Origin: Pseudomonas sp. RC10
GTDB lineage: Bacteria; Pseudomonadota; Gammaproteobacteria; Pseudomonadales; Pseudomonadaceae
DNA length: 64,000 bases
Direction of reading: 5' to 3'
Assembly (NCBI RefSeq): GCF_038397775.1
Contig: NZ_CP151650.1
Coordinates: 2,542,001-2,606,000, forward strand
The notes under the pieces were generated by a model. The model saw nothing but the letters and a program-made list of their open reading frames with translations, was not told the origin of the DNA and did not search any database. Within the stretch, counting starts at the first letter, position 1, and every line of letters begins with the position of its first letter. Of this stretch, positions 26,692 to 36,033 are shown in pieces. The translations under genes and the position numbers were made by a program.

Positions 26692-26709
26692 ATAAACCTG
26701 CGCGGTTAA
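26692..26709. promoter_or_regulatory. second PcaQ-like box upstream of cupin paralogue B
   Basis: ATAAACC-TGCG-CGGTTAA contains AACC-N5-GGTT, nearly the same pattern as the box before pcaH, and lies ~20 nt before the start of the cupin gene at 26728. If functional at that distance it would be a repressor site or sit at the -10/ribosome site edge. Confidence 0.35.
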
Positions 26710-26727
26710 TAAACGAAGAAATACACT

Positions 26728-27252
26728 ATGAGCGAAAAGTATCAGGCCTTGAGGCTTGTCATTAATAACGGCCAGTCCCCAAGCGCGCCGAGTAGCCCGT
26801 TGTGGAATCGCATGGAAGATATGTCTACTGCTGGGCATTTACCGGCGTTTGGGCATCAGTACTATTGCGATGACCCTAAACGTTTCGCAAAAACCCGGCA
26901 TTACCACGGCCGGCTCATTTATGTCCTCTCCGGCGAGCTGAACGTTGATTTGAACGTCGAGTCGTTATGTGTGGAAGCAAAGTCAGCCATATGGATTCCC
27001 GCTTGGCTGTCTCATGGGCTCCGCGTCAGTGAGAAGACCATGTTCAATGCTGTCTATGTGCATACGCTACTCATGGATTACCTGCCCGTTTCGGCCCGCA
27101 GGTTTGGGGCATCTCCCTTGCTCGAACAGATCACAAACGCATTGGCAGAGGTTCCGATGGGGGCAAAGATCACAAAACGTTCACGGCTCCTGGCCGCCGT
27201 CATGATCGATGAAATACATGCGTCAGAGATAACGGTGGGCGAGTCCGTTTAG
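26728..27252 (+). CDS. orphan cupin (AraC sensor-like, no HTH), paralogue B
   Basis: 174 aa, homologous over most of its length to the cupin at 24382: FGHQYYCDDPKRFAKTRHYHGRLIYVLSGEL, SAIWIPAWLSHGL, RFGASPLLEQITNALAEVPMG, and LLAAVMIDEI. Again the AraC-type HTH is absent. It lies between pcaG and a LysR gene. The pair brackets pcaHG, which suggests a local duplication with the dioxygenase genes in the middle, or capture of pcaHG into an existing tandem. Function unknown. Confidence 0.8.
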   Translation: MSEKYQALRLVINNGQSPSAPSSPLWNRMEDMSTAGHLPAFGHQYYCDDPKRFAKTRHYHGRLIYVLSGELNVDLNVESLCVEAKSAIWIPAWLSHGLRVSEKTMFNAVYVHTLLMDYLPVSARRFGASPLLEQITNALAEVPMGAKITKRSRLLAAVMIDEIHASEITVGESV

Positions 27253-27408
27253 CGGTCAGGGCTTGCCGACTCTTTTTGTTTTTTTGGAGATGACTTATTC
27301 ATTGAGTGTTTAACCTGCCAAGGGGTACCATCTCGACACTTCTTATGCTGCGCAGCACATTCAGGCGCTGCCCCCCGCGTCGACCCCTTCGTACAACAAT
27401 AACCACAC

Positions 27409-28344
27409 GTGAAAAGCCTGATGAAACTGCACCCGTTGCCCCCTCTCAATAGCCTTGTCGCGTTTGAGGCCTCCGCGCGGCACCTGAGCTTCACCCTTGC
27501 TGCCCGTGAACTGAATGTCACCCAGGGAGCGGTAAGCCGCCAGATTCGTCTGCTTGAGGAGTATCTCGGTAAGCCGCTTTTTAGCCGCACGACCCGGGAG
27601 ATCGTGCTGACGACGACAGGGCGGGACTATTGTGAGGTCGTGCGCGAGTCGCTTCAAAAGGTTGCGCATGCGACCGCAGGTGTTCGTCACTGGCAGGGGA
27701 CCGAACAGGTCACCGTTGTCACCAGTACCGCCATGGCGTCACTCTGGTTGCTGCCGAGAGTGTCTGTTTTCAAGAACCTGAACGACGAAATCGACTTGCG
27801 CATCATTGCGACCGACGCCATGCACGAGTTCTCCCGGCTTGACTGTGATCTGGCCCTCTATTACTGCCGCTCTCAGCCCAGCAATGCCAAGGTTACCCCG
27901 TTGTTTGCCGAAGAGATCTTTCCTGTCTGCAGCCCTGCTTACCTGGCTCGTCATCCCCAGTTGGCCAATCCGCAGCAGCTTGGAGAAGCCACCTGGTTAT
28001 GGCTGGAGGATCCTCAGAGTGACTGGATTGGATGGCACGAGTGGTTTCACAAGAGTGGCCTAAAGGCGACTGAACCTCGCAACCGGATCAACATCAACAG
28101 TTACTCGATGCTGATCCAGTCGGCTTTGGCTGGCCAGGGCGTGGCACTGGCATGGTCCAACCTTGTGGATGATCATTTGTCGAACGGCACACTGGTGCGC
28201 CCCGTTGACATGGTGCTGCGTACCGATGCTCGTTTCTGTCTGTTGGAACCGGCTGGACGCTCCGCCAATCGCCAGAGCGTCAACCGTTTCAGGCAGTGGC
28301 TGCTTACCCAGATCAGCGATTCTCAACTAGCCGCTGTCAGCTAG
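27409..28344 (+). CDS. LysR-type regulator (GcvA-like)
   Basis: 311 aa. The N-terminus LPPLNSLVAFEASARHLSFTLAARELNVTQGAVSRQIRLLEEYLGKPLFSRTTREI is the wHTH of the GcvA/AmpR subgroup; then QVTVVTSTAMASLWLLPR, DLALYYC, and a C-terminal lobe with LIQSALAGQGVALAW. Start may be GTG 27409 or ATG 27421; neither has an obvious ribosome site. It follows the cupin gene on the same strand by 156 nt. It could regulate pcaHG or the divergent-facing betaine-type locus downstream; the sequence does not say which. Confidence 0.9.
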   Translation: MKSLMKLHPLPPLNSLVAFEASARHLSFTLAARELNVTQGAVSRQIRLLEEYLGKPLFSRTTREIVLTTTGRDYCEVVRESLQKVAHATAGVRHWQGTEQVTVVTSTAMASLWLLPRVSVFKNLNDEIDLRIIATDAMHEFSRLDCDLALYYCRSQPSNAKVTPLFAEEIFPVCSPAYLARHPQLANPQQLGEATWLWLEDPQSDWIGWHEWFHKSGLKATEPRNRININSYSMLIQSALAGQGVALAWSNLVDDHLSNGTLVRPVDMVLRTDARFCLLEPAGRSANRQSVNRFRQWLLTQISDSQLAAVS

Positions 28345-28703
28345 GGCAGAAGTTCAGCCGCAGCGGATTCGATGACGAGCATCACGCACCCCGAAGGGGA
28401 GTGGAGGTGGTGCTCCGAGTCCGACGTATAGACCAGGCTTGAGCCTGCCTTGAAGCAACACCCATCGCTGTCCTGAACCTCCCCCTCCCAGATGACAATC
28501 AGCTCCTCGCCTGTGTGGCGATGGGGCGGCGACTGGCTTCCGGGTGCCATCTTCATCCAGTATCCATGCCAGGTGTGAGCGTTCGCCAACTCGGCATATT
28601 CCAATCCTGGCAGCGGCATGTCCCCTATGATCAGCGGCTGCCAGACCAGGCTGGACAGGTCAGCCTGGTCTCGATCACTCGAAAGGGGAAACCTGGAGCT
28701 CAC
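28341..28703 (-). CDS. cupin-domain protein (ChrR-like), coupled to the BCCT gene
   Basis: A single-domain cupin of 120 aa with motif 1 PPHRHTGEELIVIWEGEVQD (His-X-His, Glu) at ~60-80 and motif 2 HHLHSPSGCVMLVI at ~97-110. A metal is therefore likely. Its ATG overlaps the stop of the BCCT transporter gene by 4 nt (ATGA), so the two are co-expressed. The family includes ChrR-like sensors and small metabolic isomerase-like cupins; a role linked to the transporter's substrate is inferred from coupling alone. Converges with the LysR gene, stops overlapping by 4 nt. Confidence 0.85.
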   Translation of the reverse strand: MSSRFPLSSDRDQADLSSLVWQPLIIGDMPLPGLEYAELANAHTWHGYWMKMAPGSQSPPHRHTGEELIVIWEGEVQDSDGCCFKAGSSLVYTSDSEHHLHSPSGCVMLVIESAAAELLP

Positions 28704-30367
28704 GCCATTTCCCGGTGGGTGGGTTGAGTCAACAGCTGCCCGGTTTCAGGTCGAAGCGATACGTCGTTGATCGCGGGTCGCATCATCAGGGTCTGGACCG
28801 GCCAAACCGTATCCTCTCGTAAGCTACGCAACAGGCTGTAGGCCGTCACGAGCAAGAAGAGGGCGATGGGAAGCCCGATCACGATGCTCGCCAATTGAAT
28901 GGCCGCCAGGCCCCCAGCTAACAAAAGACCGCCAGCAATCGCCCCTTCAAGGAAACACCAAAGGACGCGTATCCAGTTAGGCGGGTTGATGCTGCCCACC
29001 GAATTGAGCATACACAGCACTTGAGTGCCCGCATCTGCCGTCGTCACAAAGTGCACGGCCAGAAGAAGACAAACCAGCACACACAACAGCCCACCTATCG
29101 TCGGCCCGTCAAGGCGCTCAAGCAGCGTGAACATGGCTGACGTTGTTTCTTTCTGCGTGGCTTGCAGAATGACACCGCCTTGAAACGGCGCGGTTGCGTT
29201 GTCCTGTGAGCTGACCTGCTGAGCACTGGCGATACGGGCGTTCTGCTCATCCTTCAGCGCAGAGCCACCGAACACTGACATCCACAGGATGGTGACCAGT
29301 GTGGGTACCAGCAGCGCGCCAATGATCAGTTCCCGGATTGTGCGGCCGCGGGAAATGCGCGCAATGAACAGTCCTACGAACGGGCCCCAGGTCATCCACC
29401 ACGGCCAGTAGAAGGCCGTCCAGCTTTTTTGCCAGGACGAGTTAGACTGTGTATCCGTCCAGAAGCTCAAGCCGACCAAATGCTGGAGATAGTCGCCAGT
29501 AGATTCGAACAGGAAATTCATGACATAGCGGGTTGGGCCCAGTGCCAGAACCACCAGCATCAAACCGAACGACATCCACATGTTCAAGATCGACAAGCGC
29601 TTCATCCCTCGCGAAACACCCGCCACGAGAGACACTGCGGCGATGAGGCTCACCAGCGCGATGATGCCCAGTTGCAGGCCCATGCTGACGGGAATTTGAA
29701 ACACCTGATTGAGGCCGGTGTTGATTTGTACCACGCCCAACCCCAGCGATTGAGACACGCCAAACGCCGTGATGCAGACCCCCATGATGTCCACTGCGTG
29801 TCCAATCGGCCCGTAGATGCGCTGACCGATCAGGGGGTAAAGAACCGAGCGAAGCGCCAGTGGCAGGCCTTTGCAGTAGGCGAAATAAGCAAGCCCGAGC
29901 CCAATGGTCGTGAAGATAGCCCACGGATGCAGGCCCCAATGGAACAGCGTCAGACGCATGGCCGTGGTGGCGGACTCATCCGTCAGCCCTTTGCTAAACG
30001 GGTTTGACGAGTAGTGCAGCACGGGTTCGGCCACGGACCAGAAGATCAGGCCGATCCCCATCCCTGCACTGAAGAGCATCGAGATCCAGGCAGGGAAGCT
30101 GAATTCGGGTTTGTCCCCTTCACGCCCGAGCTTGAGCGTGCCGTAGCGGCTGACAGCGATGAGGATCAATGCGCCCAACAGGCCGCTTACTAACGCAAGA
30201 TAAAACCATTTGAAGTTGTCGAGGATTGCATCCGATGCAATTTTGAAAGCGTGAGCGGCCTGATCTCCAAGCGTCGCGCACAGCACGACGAACGCAAGAA
30301 CAATAGCCACGGAAACGATCGTTACGGTTGGATTGAGGCCTTTGAACAGGCCACTTTTGGCACGCAT
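28700..30367 (-). CDS. BCCT-family (betaine/carnitine/choline) transporter
   Basis: 555 aa with ~12 predicted membrane helices. Family signature around residues 300-340: WTAFYWPWWMTWGPFVGLFIARISRGRTIRELI; also FSAGMGIGLIFWSVAEPVLHYSSNPF, where the Gly-Met-Gly-Ile-Gly sodium-site motif of sodium-coupled members is visible (AGMGIGLIFW). So it imports a quaternary ammonium solute, probably with sodium. The C-terminal tail is short, unlike the osmosensing BetP type, which fits a catabolic rather than an osmotic role. It is divergent from the Rieske operon across a 297-bp space, so transporter and enzymes probably share control and substrate. Confidence 0.95.
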   Translation of the reverse strand: MRAKSGLFKGLNPTVTIVSVAIVLAFVVLCATLGDQAAHAFKIASDAILDNFKWFYLALVSGLLGALILIAVSRYGTLKLGREGDKPEFSFPAWISMLFSAGMGIGLIFWSVAEPVLHYSSNPFSKGLTDESATTAMRLTLFHWGLHPWAIFTTIGLGLAYFAYCKGLPLALRSVLYPLIGQRIYGPIGHAVDIMGVCITAFGVSQSLGLGVVQINTGLNQVFQIPVSMGLQLGIIALVSLIAAVSLVAGVSRGMKRLSILNMWMSFGLMLVVLALGPTRYVMNFLFESTGDYLQHLVGLSFWTDTQSNSSWQKSWTAFYWPWWMTWGPFVGLFIARISRGRTIRELIIGALLVPTLVTILWMSVFGGSALKDEQNARIASAQQVSSQDNATAPFQGGVILQATQKETTSAMFTLLERLDGPTIGGLLCVLVCLLLAVHFVTTADAGTQVLCMLNSVGSINPPNWIRVLWCFLEGAIAGGLLLAGGLAAIQLASIVIGLPIALFLLVTAYSLLRSLREDTVWPVQTLMMRPAINDVSLRPETGQLLTQPTHREMA

Positions 30368-30538
30368 TGGGATTCTCCCCTTTTTGTTTTAGTACGCCAT
30401 CGTATGACGCCGATACGCGACTGGGATTGATAGCGCCGCCAATTTGCGCGAGGCCGAAGCGCTCAACAAACTATTTAAACTCATCGACTTATGAGATTTA
30501 CGCATGCGAGAAAAAGGCAGATAAGACGAAAAATAATA

Positions 30539-30555
30539 AATGAGAATTTCTCATT
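30539..30555. promoter_or_regulatory. 17-bp palindrome in the BCCT/Rieske intergenic region
   Basis: AATGAGAA-T-TTCTCATT is a perfect inverted repeat with a 1-nt centre. A second, related repeat CTCAT-N6-ATGAG lies at 30479-30494. The two share the ATGAG core, lie 44 nt apart and between divergent genes, as expected for the operators of one repressor or activator. The cognate regulator was not identified. Confidence 0.5.
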
Positions 30556-30664
30556 AATAGCGTTGAAAAAATCGTTTGTGACGCGGGGCGTGAAATCGAA
30601 AGAATCCGCCGGGCCAAGGCCTGACCCTGACGGCCTCGAACAAGCGATTTTGGAGATAACAATA

Positions 30665-31846
30665 ATGGGCACCGCGAATCTCATCCCCGTGCAAAGTCTG
30701 GAAACCGTGCTTTCTCCTATCGAGCAAGCTCATGGTTTGACCAACCCTTTCTATACCGATCAACGTTACTTCGAGCTTGATCGTGACCGTGTGCTGGGCC
30801 GCAACTGGGCATGCATCGGCTTTGCATCCGACCTGCCGAGGAACGCCTACGTGAAGCCGGTTGATTTCATGGGCCTGCCTTTGCTCATGATGCGTAACCG
30901 CGAAGGGACCGTTCAGGTCTTCCACAACGTGTGCAGTCACCGCGGGGTTAAGTTGGTGCAGGCTGCAGGCGAAGTGCAGGGCGTTATCCGATGCCCGTAC
31001 CACTCCTGGACGTACGACCTGAACGGCGCTCTGCGAGGCACCCCGCATGTGGGGGGTATCAACCAGCACAAAGATGACCGCTTCGCTTGCGAGAAGCACG
31101 GCCTGAAGGCACTGCGCAGCGAAATCTGGATGGACATGGTCTTCGTCAACCTGTCGGGTGATGCCCCGGATTTGCAGGAGTCCCTGGCGCCGCTGACAGA
31201 GCGCTGGGCTCAGTTCCTGGGTGCTGACGGGATGGGGCTGATGCGCCGCGAATCGAACAGCGGCGCCATGGCCATCGAGGTCAAGTGCAACTGGAAACTG
31301 GCAGTGGAGAACTACTGTGAGGCGTACCATCTGCCGTGGGTCCATCCGAGCCTGAACACGTATTCTCGCCTCGAAGACCACTACAACATCATGTTTGATC
31401 AGTTCGCCGGACAAGGCAGCTATGCCTACAACCTGTCCGATGTTGCGGGCACCCATCTTCCGACATTCCCGTCGTGGCCTGCGGATCGCATGCGCAACGC
31501 TGAGTACGTGGCGTTCTTCCCCAACGTCTTGCTGGGCATCCAGGCCGACCACGCGTTTGCCATGATGCTGGAACCTATCGAGCCAGGAAAAACCGTTGAG
31601 CATCTGCGCCTGTTCTACGTCGGCGATCAAGCGCTCGATGCGAAATACGAAGCTGCCCGCAAGGCGGTCATGGACTCGTGGCGTGTGGTGTTTGCTGAAG
31701 ACATTGCTTCGGTAGAAGGCATGCAGATGGGGCGCAGCTCGCCAGGTTACAACGGCGGCGCTTTCTCCCCTGAAATGGATCTTCCAACCCATTACTTTCA
31801 CAAGTGGACGGCTCGGCAACTGCTCGATACCGCCCAGCAAGGTTGA
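30665..31846 (+). CDS. Rieske non-heme iron oxygenase, quaternary-ammonium type
   Basis: 393 aa from ATG 30665 (GGAG 9 nt upstream). Rieske centre Cys90-X-His92 and Cys110-X2-His113 (CSHRG, CPYHSW); mononuclear iron set in NWKLAVENYCEAYHLPWVH (His222, His227) and Asp346 (AEDIASVEGMQMG). The bridging residue, Asp in classic ring hydroxylases, is Glu219 here; Glu at this place is a known mark of carnitine oxygenase CntA and is also found in glycine-betaine oxygenases. With the divergent BCCT carrier this points to C-N bond oxidation of a betaine-like substrate. Related names, such as GbcA or stachydrine demethylase, are not safe to apply. No ferredoxin-reductase (GbcB/CntB) gene is adjacent. 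Confidence 0.9.
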   Translation: MGTANLIPVQSLETVLSPIEQAHGLTNPFYTDQRYFELDRDRVLGRNWACIGFASDLPRNAYVKPVDFMGLPLLMMRNREGTVQVFHNVCSHRGVKLVQAAGEVQGVIRCPYHSWTYDLNGALRGTPHVGGINQHKDDRFACEKHGLKALRSEIWMDMVFVNLSGDAPDLQESLAPLTERWAQFLGADGMGLMRRESNSGAMAIEVKCNWKLAVENYCEAYHLPWVHPSLNTYSRLEDHYNIMFDQFAGQGSYAYNLSDVAGTHLPTFPSWPADRMRNAEYVAFFPNVLLGIQADHAFAMMLEPIEPGKTVEHLRLFYVGDQALDAKYEAARKAVMDSWRVVFAEDIASVEGMQMGRSSPGYNGGAFSPEMDLPTHYFHKWTARQLLDTAQQG

Positions 31847-31860
31847 GCCAGGAGAACATC

Positions 31861-33300
31861 ATGAATTCCAGACACTGGCTTAATTACATTGATGGGCAAT
31901 GGGTCGACAGCGAGCAACGATTGACCATCCTTGCACCTGCGACCAACCAACCTGTTGCGACCATCGCCCAAGCCAGCGAGGGTGATGCCGAACGAGCCCT
32001 CAATGCTGCTCGCCGCTGTGCCGACAGCGGCGAGCTCACCCATGCGCGTCCGGCGCATCGCGTGACGTGGTTGCTCAGAATTGCGGAAGAGATCCGCGCC
32101 ATCGCCGATGAAGGTGCTCGTATCCTGTGCGCGGAAAATGGCAAGACGCTGCGCGATGCAAAAGGCGAGTTCGATGAAGCGGCCCGCTATTTCGAATATT
32201 ACGCGGGCATGGCCGACAAGATCGAAGGCACGTCGATCCCGTTGGGCAACGGGTACATGGACTTCACTCTGTACGACCCAATGGGCGTCTCGCTGCAGAT
32301 CGTGCCGTGGAATTTTCCTGTCTCGATTTGTGCGCGTTCATTGGCTCCGGCACTCGCCGCCGGCAACGCCGTGATCGTCAAATCCCCGGAGCTTTCGCCG
32401 CTCGGGCTGTGCGTGTTGGTAGAAGCCATCGAACGTGCGGGCACGCCACCAGGGGCCGTGAATCTCCTGTGTGGACGTGGTCGAGAAGTCGGGGCGTACA
32501 TGGCGTCCAGTAACAAAGTCGATCAGATCGTGTTCACAGGATCGGTACCCACAGGCCAAACCATCCTGCGATCGGCCGCCGAGAACGCCGTGCCGTGCGT
32601 GATGGAGTTGGGGGGCAAGTCAGCGGCGTTGGTGTTCCCGGATGCTGATCGTGAGCAGATCCTGACCAGCGTTCGCGATGGCATTTTCTTCAACGCCGGG
32701 CAGGTCTGCTCGGCTATGTCGCGAATCCTCATCCATCGCTCGATCTACGATGAAATCGTGAATTCGATCGTTGAAATGGTGGACGGCTTCAGCATCGGTG
32801 CCGGGGAAGAGAACCCTGTCATCACTCCCGTGATCTCTGCGGGGCAGCTCACCGGGATCGACGTGCTTTGCCACTCGGCTCAGGAGGAGGGCGCAGTGGT
32901 CGCCACTGGAGGCGAGCGCCTGTCAGGCATGGCAGGGAACTTCATGGCGCCCACCGTTTTTCGGGACGTTACTCCCGAGATGAGCATCGCTCAAATTGAG
33001 GTGTTCGGCCCTGTGCTGGCAGCCATTGCTTTTGACACGGAAGAAGAAGCCATCGCCATTGCCAACGGCACAGAGTTCGGCCTGGTGGCAGGCGTCTTCA
33101 CTCAGGATCTCAACCGAGCCTTGCGTTGTTCGCGGCGTCTGCGTGCTGGCCAGGTCTTCGTGAACGAGTGGTACGCCGGCGGGATCGAGACGCCTTTTGG
33201 GGGCGTTGGGCTTTCCGGTTACGGACGCGAAAAAGGGCAAGAAGCGTTGTACAGCTACGTGCGCACCAAGAACCTCGCTATTCGCATCAAGGGGGAGTGA
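31861..33300 (+). CDS. NAD(P)-dependent aldehyde dehydrogenase
   Basis: 479 aa from ATG 31861, AGGAG 6 nt upstream, 14 nt after the Rieske stop. Catalytic set visible: Asn151 (VPWNFP), Lys174 ([10 protein letters not shown]), Glu249 (MELGGKS) and Cys283 (FNAGQVCSA). It is close to the betaine-aldehyde and succinate-semialdehyde dehydrogenase group. Rieske enzymes that cut a C-N bond release an aldehyde, formaldehyde on demethylation or malic semialdehyde from carnitine; this gene would oxidise it. The C-terminal end overlaps the next start by 1 nt, so the operon is tightly packed. Confidence 0.94.
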   Translation: MNSRHWLNYIDGQWVDSEQRLTILAPATNQPVATIAQASEGDAERALNAARRCADSGELTHARPAHRVTWLLRIAEEIRAIADEGARILCAENGKTLRDAKGEFDEAARYFEYYAGMADKIEGTSIPLGNGYMDFTLYDPMGVSLQIVPWNFPVSICARSLAPALAAGNAVIVKSPELSPLGLCVLVEAIERAGTPPGAVNLLCGRGREVGAYMASSNKVDQIVFTGSVPTGQTILRSAAENAVPCVMELGGKSAALVFPDADREQILTSVRDGIFFNAGQVCSAMSRILIHRSIYDEIVNSIVEMVDGFSIGAGEENPVITPVISAGQLTGIDVLCHSAQEEGAVVATGGERLSGMAGNFMAPTVFRDVTPEMSIAQIEVFGPVLAAIAFDTEEEAIAIANGTEFGLVAGVFTQDLNRALRCSRRLRAGQVFVNEWYAGGIETPFGGVGLSGYGREKGQEALYSYVRTKNLAIRIKGE

Positions 33301-34694
33301 TGAGCGTCGCACTGAAAAAGTGGCTCTGCATCGTGTGTGGATGGATCTACGACGAAGCACTGGGCTGGCCGGACGATGGGATCGCCCCCGGTACGCGCTG
33401 GGAGGACATCCCGGATGATTGGCTGTGCCCTGAATGCAAAGTCGGGAAAGCTGATTTTGAGATGATCGAAATCAGCGAGGCGGTCATAGCGGTCGCTCAA
33501 ACGCCACCCCTCAAAACCCCGGAAACGTTCCTCCCACCTGCGCAACCCGTCGTCATCATTGGCAGCGGCTATGCCGGTTATGGCTTGGCCCAGGCACTTC
33601 GCAAAGCCGATCCAGCCATTGAAATCAGGGTTCTGACTCAAGAGGACGGGCACAATTACTCCAAGCCGGCCCTCTCTATCGCCCTTGCGCAAGGGCGTGC
33701 GCCCTCATCGCTGGCCACGGAAAGTCCGATGGCCATCGAAGAGCGGTTGGGCATACGTGTCTACCCGCACTGTCGTGTTGAGCGTATCGATACGGATGCC
33801 CGCCGACTGTTCACCAACCTGGGTGAAATGGTTTACGGGCAACTCATTCTGGCCAGTGGCGCGTCGCCGGTGAGGGTGCCGGTCGAAGGCGCGAGTGAGG
33901 CCCTGATCAGCGTCAACAACCTGCATGACTACCATGGGTTTCGGGCGCGTCTTGTCGGGGTGAAGCGAGTCGCTATTTTAGGAGACGGGCTTATCGGTTG
34001 TGAGTTCGCCAACGACCTGGCTGCCAGCGGATATGAAGTCCAGGTGATCGGATTGGGCGCTTGGCCAATGGAGCGCTTGCTGCCCAGGCCGGTCGGCATC
34101 CAGCTTCAGGACGTTCTGTCCAACTTGGGTGTTCGGTGGCACTTGGGGACGACACTGCAACGTGTCGAGCCCCGTGCATCCGGTTTCGAGCTGACCCTCG
34201 CCAATGGCGAAAACCTTGAAGCGGACATCGTGTTGTCAGCTATCGGCCTGCGCCCGAATCTGGAGCTCGCTCGTGCGGCAGGAATCAAATGCGACAGAGG
34301 CATCCTGACCGACGCCTACCTGCAAACGTCCCAGCCGGGCGTGTATGCGTTGGGCGATTGCATTGAAGTCGACGGGCAGTTGCTGCCGTACCTCGCTCCG
34401 ATCAATCAAGGTATCCAGGCGCTCGTGAAGACAATCACAGGCGCCCCGACAACCGTGAGTTACCCCTTGATGCCCGTCATGGTGAAAACGCCCGCTGCGC
34501 CGCTCAGCCTGCTGATTCCACCTCCAGGGACTGCGGGCCAATGGCGATGTGATGCAACCGAGGATGGGTTGAGTGCGGCGTTTCACGATGAGGCGGGGGC
34601 CGTACGAGGGTTCGTCCTCCTGGGGCGTCAGGCGCAGGGGCACCGATCCACTTGGCTGCAACGTTGCCAAGACACACAACAGAGCGTGGCTTGA
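33300..34694 (+). CDS. rubredoxin-FAD/NAD(P) reductase fusion
   Basis: 464 aa. Residues 1-55 are a complete rubredoxin, with iron ligands Cys10, Cys13, Cys43 and Cys46 ([40 protein letters not shown]). After a Pro-rich linker (~60-82) comes a pyridine-nucleotide disulfide-family FAD reductase: [17 protein letters not shown] for [21 protein letters not shown] for NAD(P), and [11 protein letters not shown]. So one chain can pass electrons from NAD(P)H by FAD to a rubredoxin iron. In this operon it is the obvious electron donor for the Rieske oxygenase, replacing the usual 2Fe-2S reductase. ATG at 33300 overlaps the ALDH stop by 1 nt; longer upstream starts would lie inside that gene. Confidence 0.93.
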   Translation: MSVALKKWLCIVCGWIYDEALGWPDDGIAPGTRWEDIPDDWLCPECKVGKADFEMIEISEAVIAVAQTPPLKTPETFLPPAQPVVIIGSGYAGYGLAQALRKADPAIEIRVLTQEDGHNYSKPALSIALAQGRAPSSLATESPMAIEERLGIRVYPHCRVERIDTDARRLFTNLGEMVYGQLILASGASPVRVPVEGASEALISVNNLHDYHGFRARLVGVKRVAILGDGLIGCEFANDLAASGYEVQVIGLGAWPMERLLPRPVGIQLQDVLSNLGVRWHLGTTLQRVEPRASGFELTLANGENLEADIVLSAIGLRPNLELARAAGIKCDRGILTDAYLQTSQPGVYALGDCIEVDGQLLPYLAPINQGIQALVKTITGAPTTVSYPLMPVMVKTPAAPLSLLIPPPGTAGQWRCDATEDGLSAAFHDEAGAVRGFVLLGRQAQGHRSTWLQRCQDTQQSVA

Positions 34695-34704
34695 GGGCCG
34701 ACAA

Positions 34705-36033
34705 ATGAACAGTATTGTCAAACTGCCGTACGACGACAGCACCTGCGGTTGGTACGAAGCCTTGCCTCCACCGGCTGCGAGCCATCGCCTCCAGGGCCAA
34801 CAATCCGCAGATCATGTTGTCATCGGTGCAGGCTTCGCAGGGCTCAGCGCGGCACGGCGGTTAGCCGAACATCTGCCTGACGCACGGATCCTGTTGGTGG
34901 ATGCTCAGCGTGTGGGCTATGGCGCGTCCGGGCGCAACTCCGGTTTCGTGATCGACCTGCCTCATAAATTCGCGCTGGAACATCCGGACCCCCAGCATAA
35001 ACAACGGCTGCTCGGTCTTAACCGCTCTGCAATCGCCCAGCTTGAGTCTTTGATCAATCAGCACGGGATTCAGTGCCAGTGGTCCCATGCCGGAAAGTAT
35101 CAAGGCGCGGTAGGTGACCGGGGCTTGGCTTACCTTGATCACTTTCAGGGTTTGCTCGACAACCTGGGCGAAACCTACAGCGTGGTGGAACGCCGGGAGC
35201 TTGCTTCAGTACTGGGGACCGAGCACTACAGCCGAGCGATCTTCACACCGGGCTGCTACCTCATGCAGCCTGCCGCCCTGGTTCGTGGCCTTAGAGATTC
35301 GCTTCCGGCAAACGTCGAGGTGCTTGAGGAGTCACCGATCAGAGGGCTTGAGCGTGACGCTTCCGGTCTGTGGGTTCTGAACGGTGATAACGGAGCGATT
35401 CGGACGCCAAGCGTTCTGTTGAGCACAAGCATTTTCACCCAAGAGTTTGGGTACCTGCGTAACCGGTTGTTGCCCGTCATGACATTTGCCAGCTGGACGC
35501 GACCGTTGACCGATGAGGAAATGGCCTCTGTGGGTATCCAGCCGGACTGGGGCCTGACGCCCGCCGATCATGCAGGTACCACGGTGCGCATGACTCAAGA
35601 CCGGCGATTGATCATCCGCAACACGTACAAACATGTGCCTCGGTACGGGCGCAGCGTGAGCGGGGGCACGCGGGACAAGATTCGTGAAGACCACCGCAAG
35701 GCGTTCCTTGACCGTTACCCGACATTGTCGCGTGTCCCGTTCACCCATACGTGGGGAGGCACCTACGCGATCTCTCGAAACTTCACGAACTTTTTCGGCA
35801 AAGTGAACGAGGGGGTTCACGTCACCGCCTGCGACAACGGCGTAGGTGCAGCATGGGGAACCGTGTCTGGCCGATTGCTCGCAGACAAGGTGCTGGGCGC
35901 CGACTCCCAGCAGCTCCAGGACATTCAGGCCGTTACCGGAATGCCGTCGCTGAACCCTCCCGAGCCGTTTCTGGGGATGGGGGTGCGGACGCGCATTCGC
36001 TGGGCCGCCTGGAACAGCAGGAGTGAGTTGTGA
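34705..36033 (+). CDS. FAD-dependent amine/amino-acid oxidoreductase (DAO family)
   Basis: 442 aa from ATG 34705, GAGGG upstream, 10 nt after the reductase gene. Rossmann FAD motif VIGAGFAGLSAARRLAEH at ~35-53, then the VGYGASGRNSGFVIDLPHK motif of the glycine-oxidase/PuuB-type D-amino-acid-oxidase family and a C-terminal FAD contact THTWGGTYAIS and ACDNGVGAAWGTVSGRLLADKV. Such enzymes oxidise secondary or tertiary amines, for example demethylating N-methyl amino acids. It could act after the Rieske step on a partly demethylated amine. It overlaps the cupin start by 4 nt. The exact substrate is open. Confidence 0.9.
   Translation: MNSIVKLPYDDSTCGWYEALPPPAASHRLQGQQSADHVVIGAGFAGLSAARRLAEHLPDARILLVDAQRVGYGASGRNSGFVIDLPHKFALEHPDPQHKQRLLGLNRSAIAQLESLINQHGIQCQWSHAGKYQGAVGDRGLAYLDHFQGLLDNLGETYSVVERRELASVLGTEHYSRAIFTPGCYLMQPAALVRGLRDSLPANVEVLEESPIRGLERDASGLWVLNGDNGAIRTPSVLLSTSIFTQEFGYLRNRLLPVMTFASWTRPLTDEEMASVGIQPDWGLTPADHAGTTVRMTQDRRLIIRNTYKHVPRYGRSVSGGTRDKIREDHRKAFLDRYPTLSRVPFTHTWGGTYAISRNFTNFFGKVNEGVHVTACDNGVGAAWGTVSGRLLADKVLGADSQQLQDIQAVTGMPSLNPPEPFLGMGVRTRIRWAAWNSRSEL

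Noticed and set aside
30554..31840. 428-residue minus-strand frame opposite the Rieske oxygenase
   Set aside because: The plus-strand gene has perfect Rieske and iron motifs, and the antisense frame is low-complexity.
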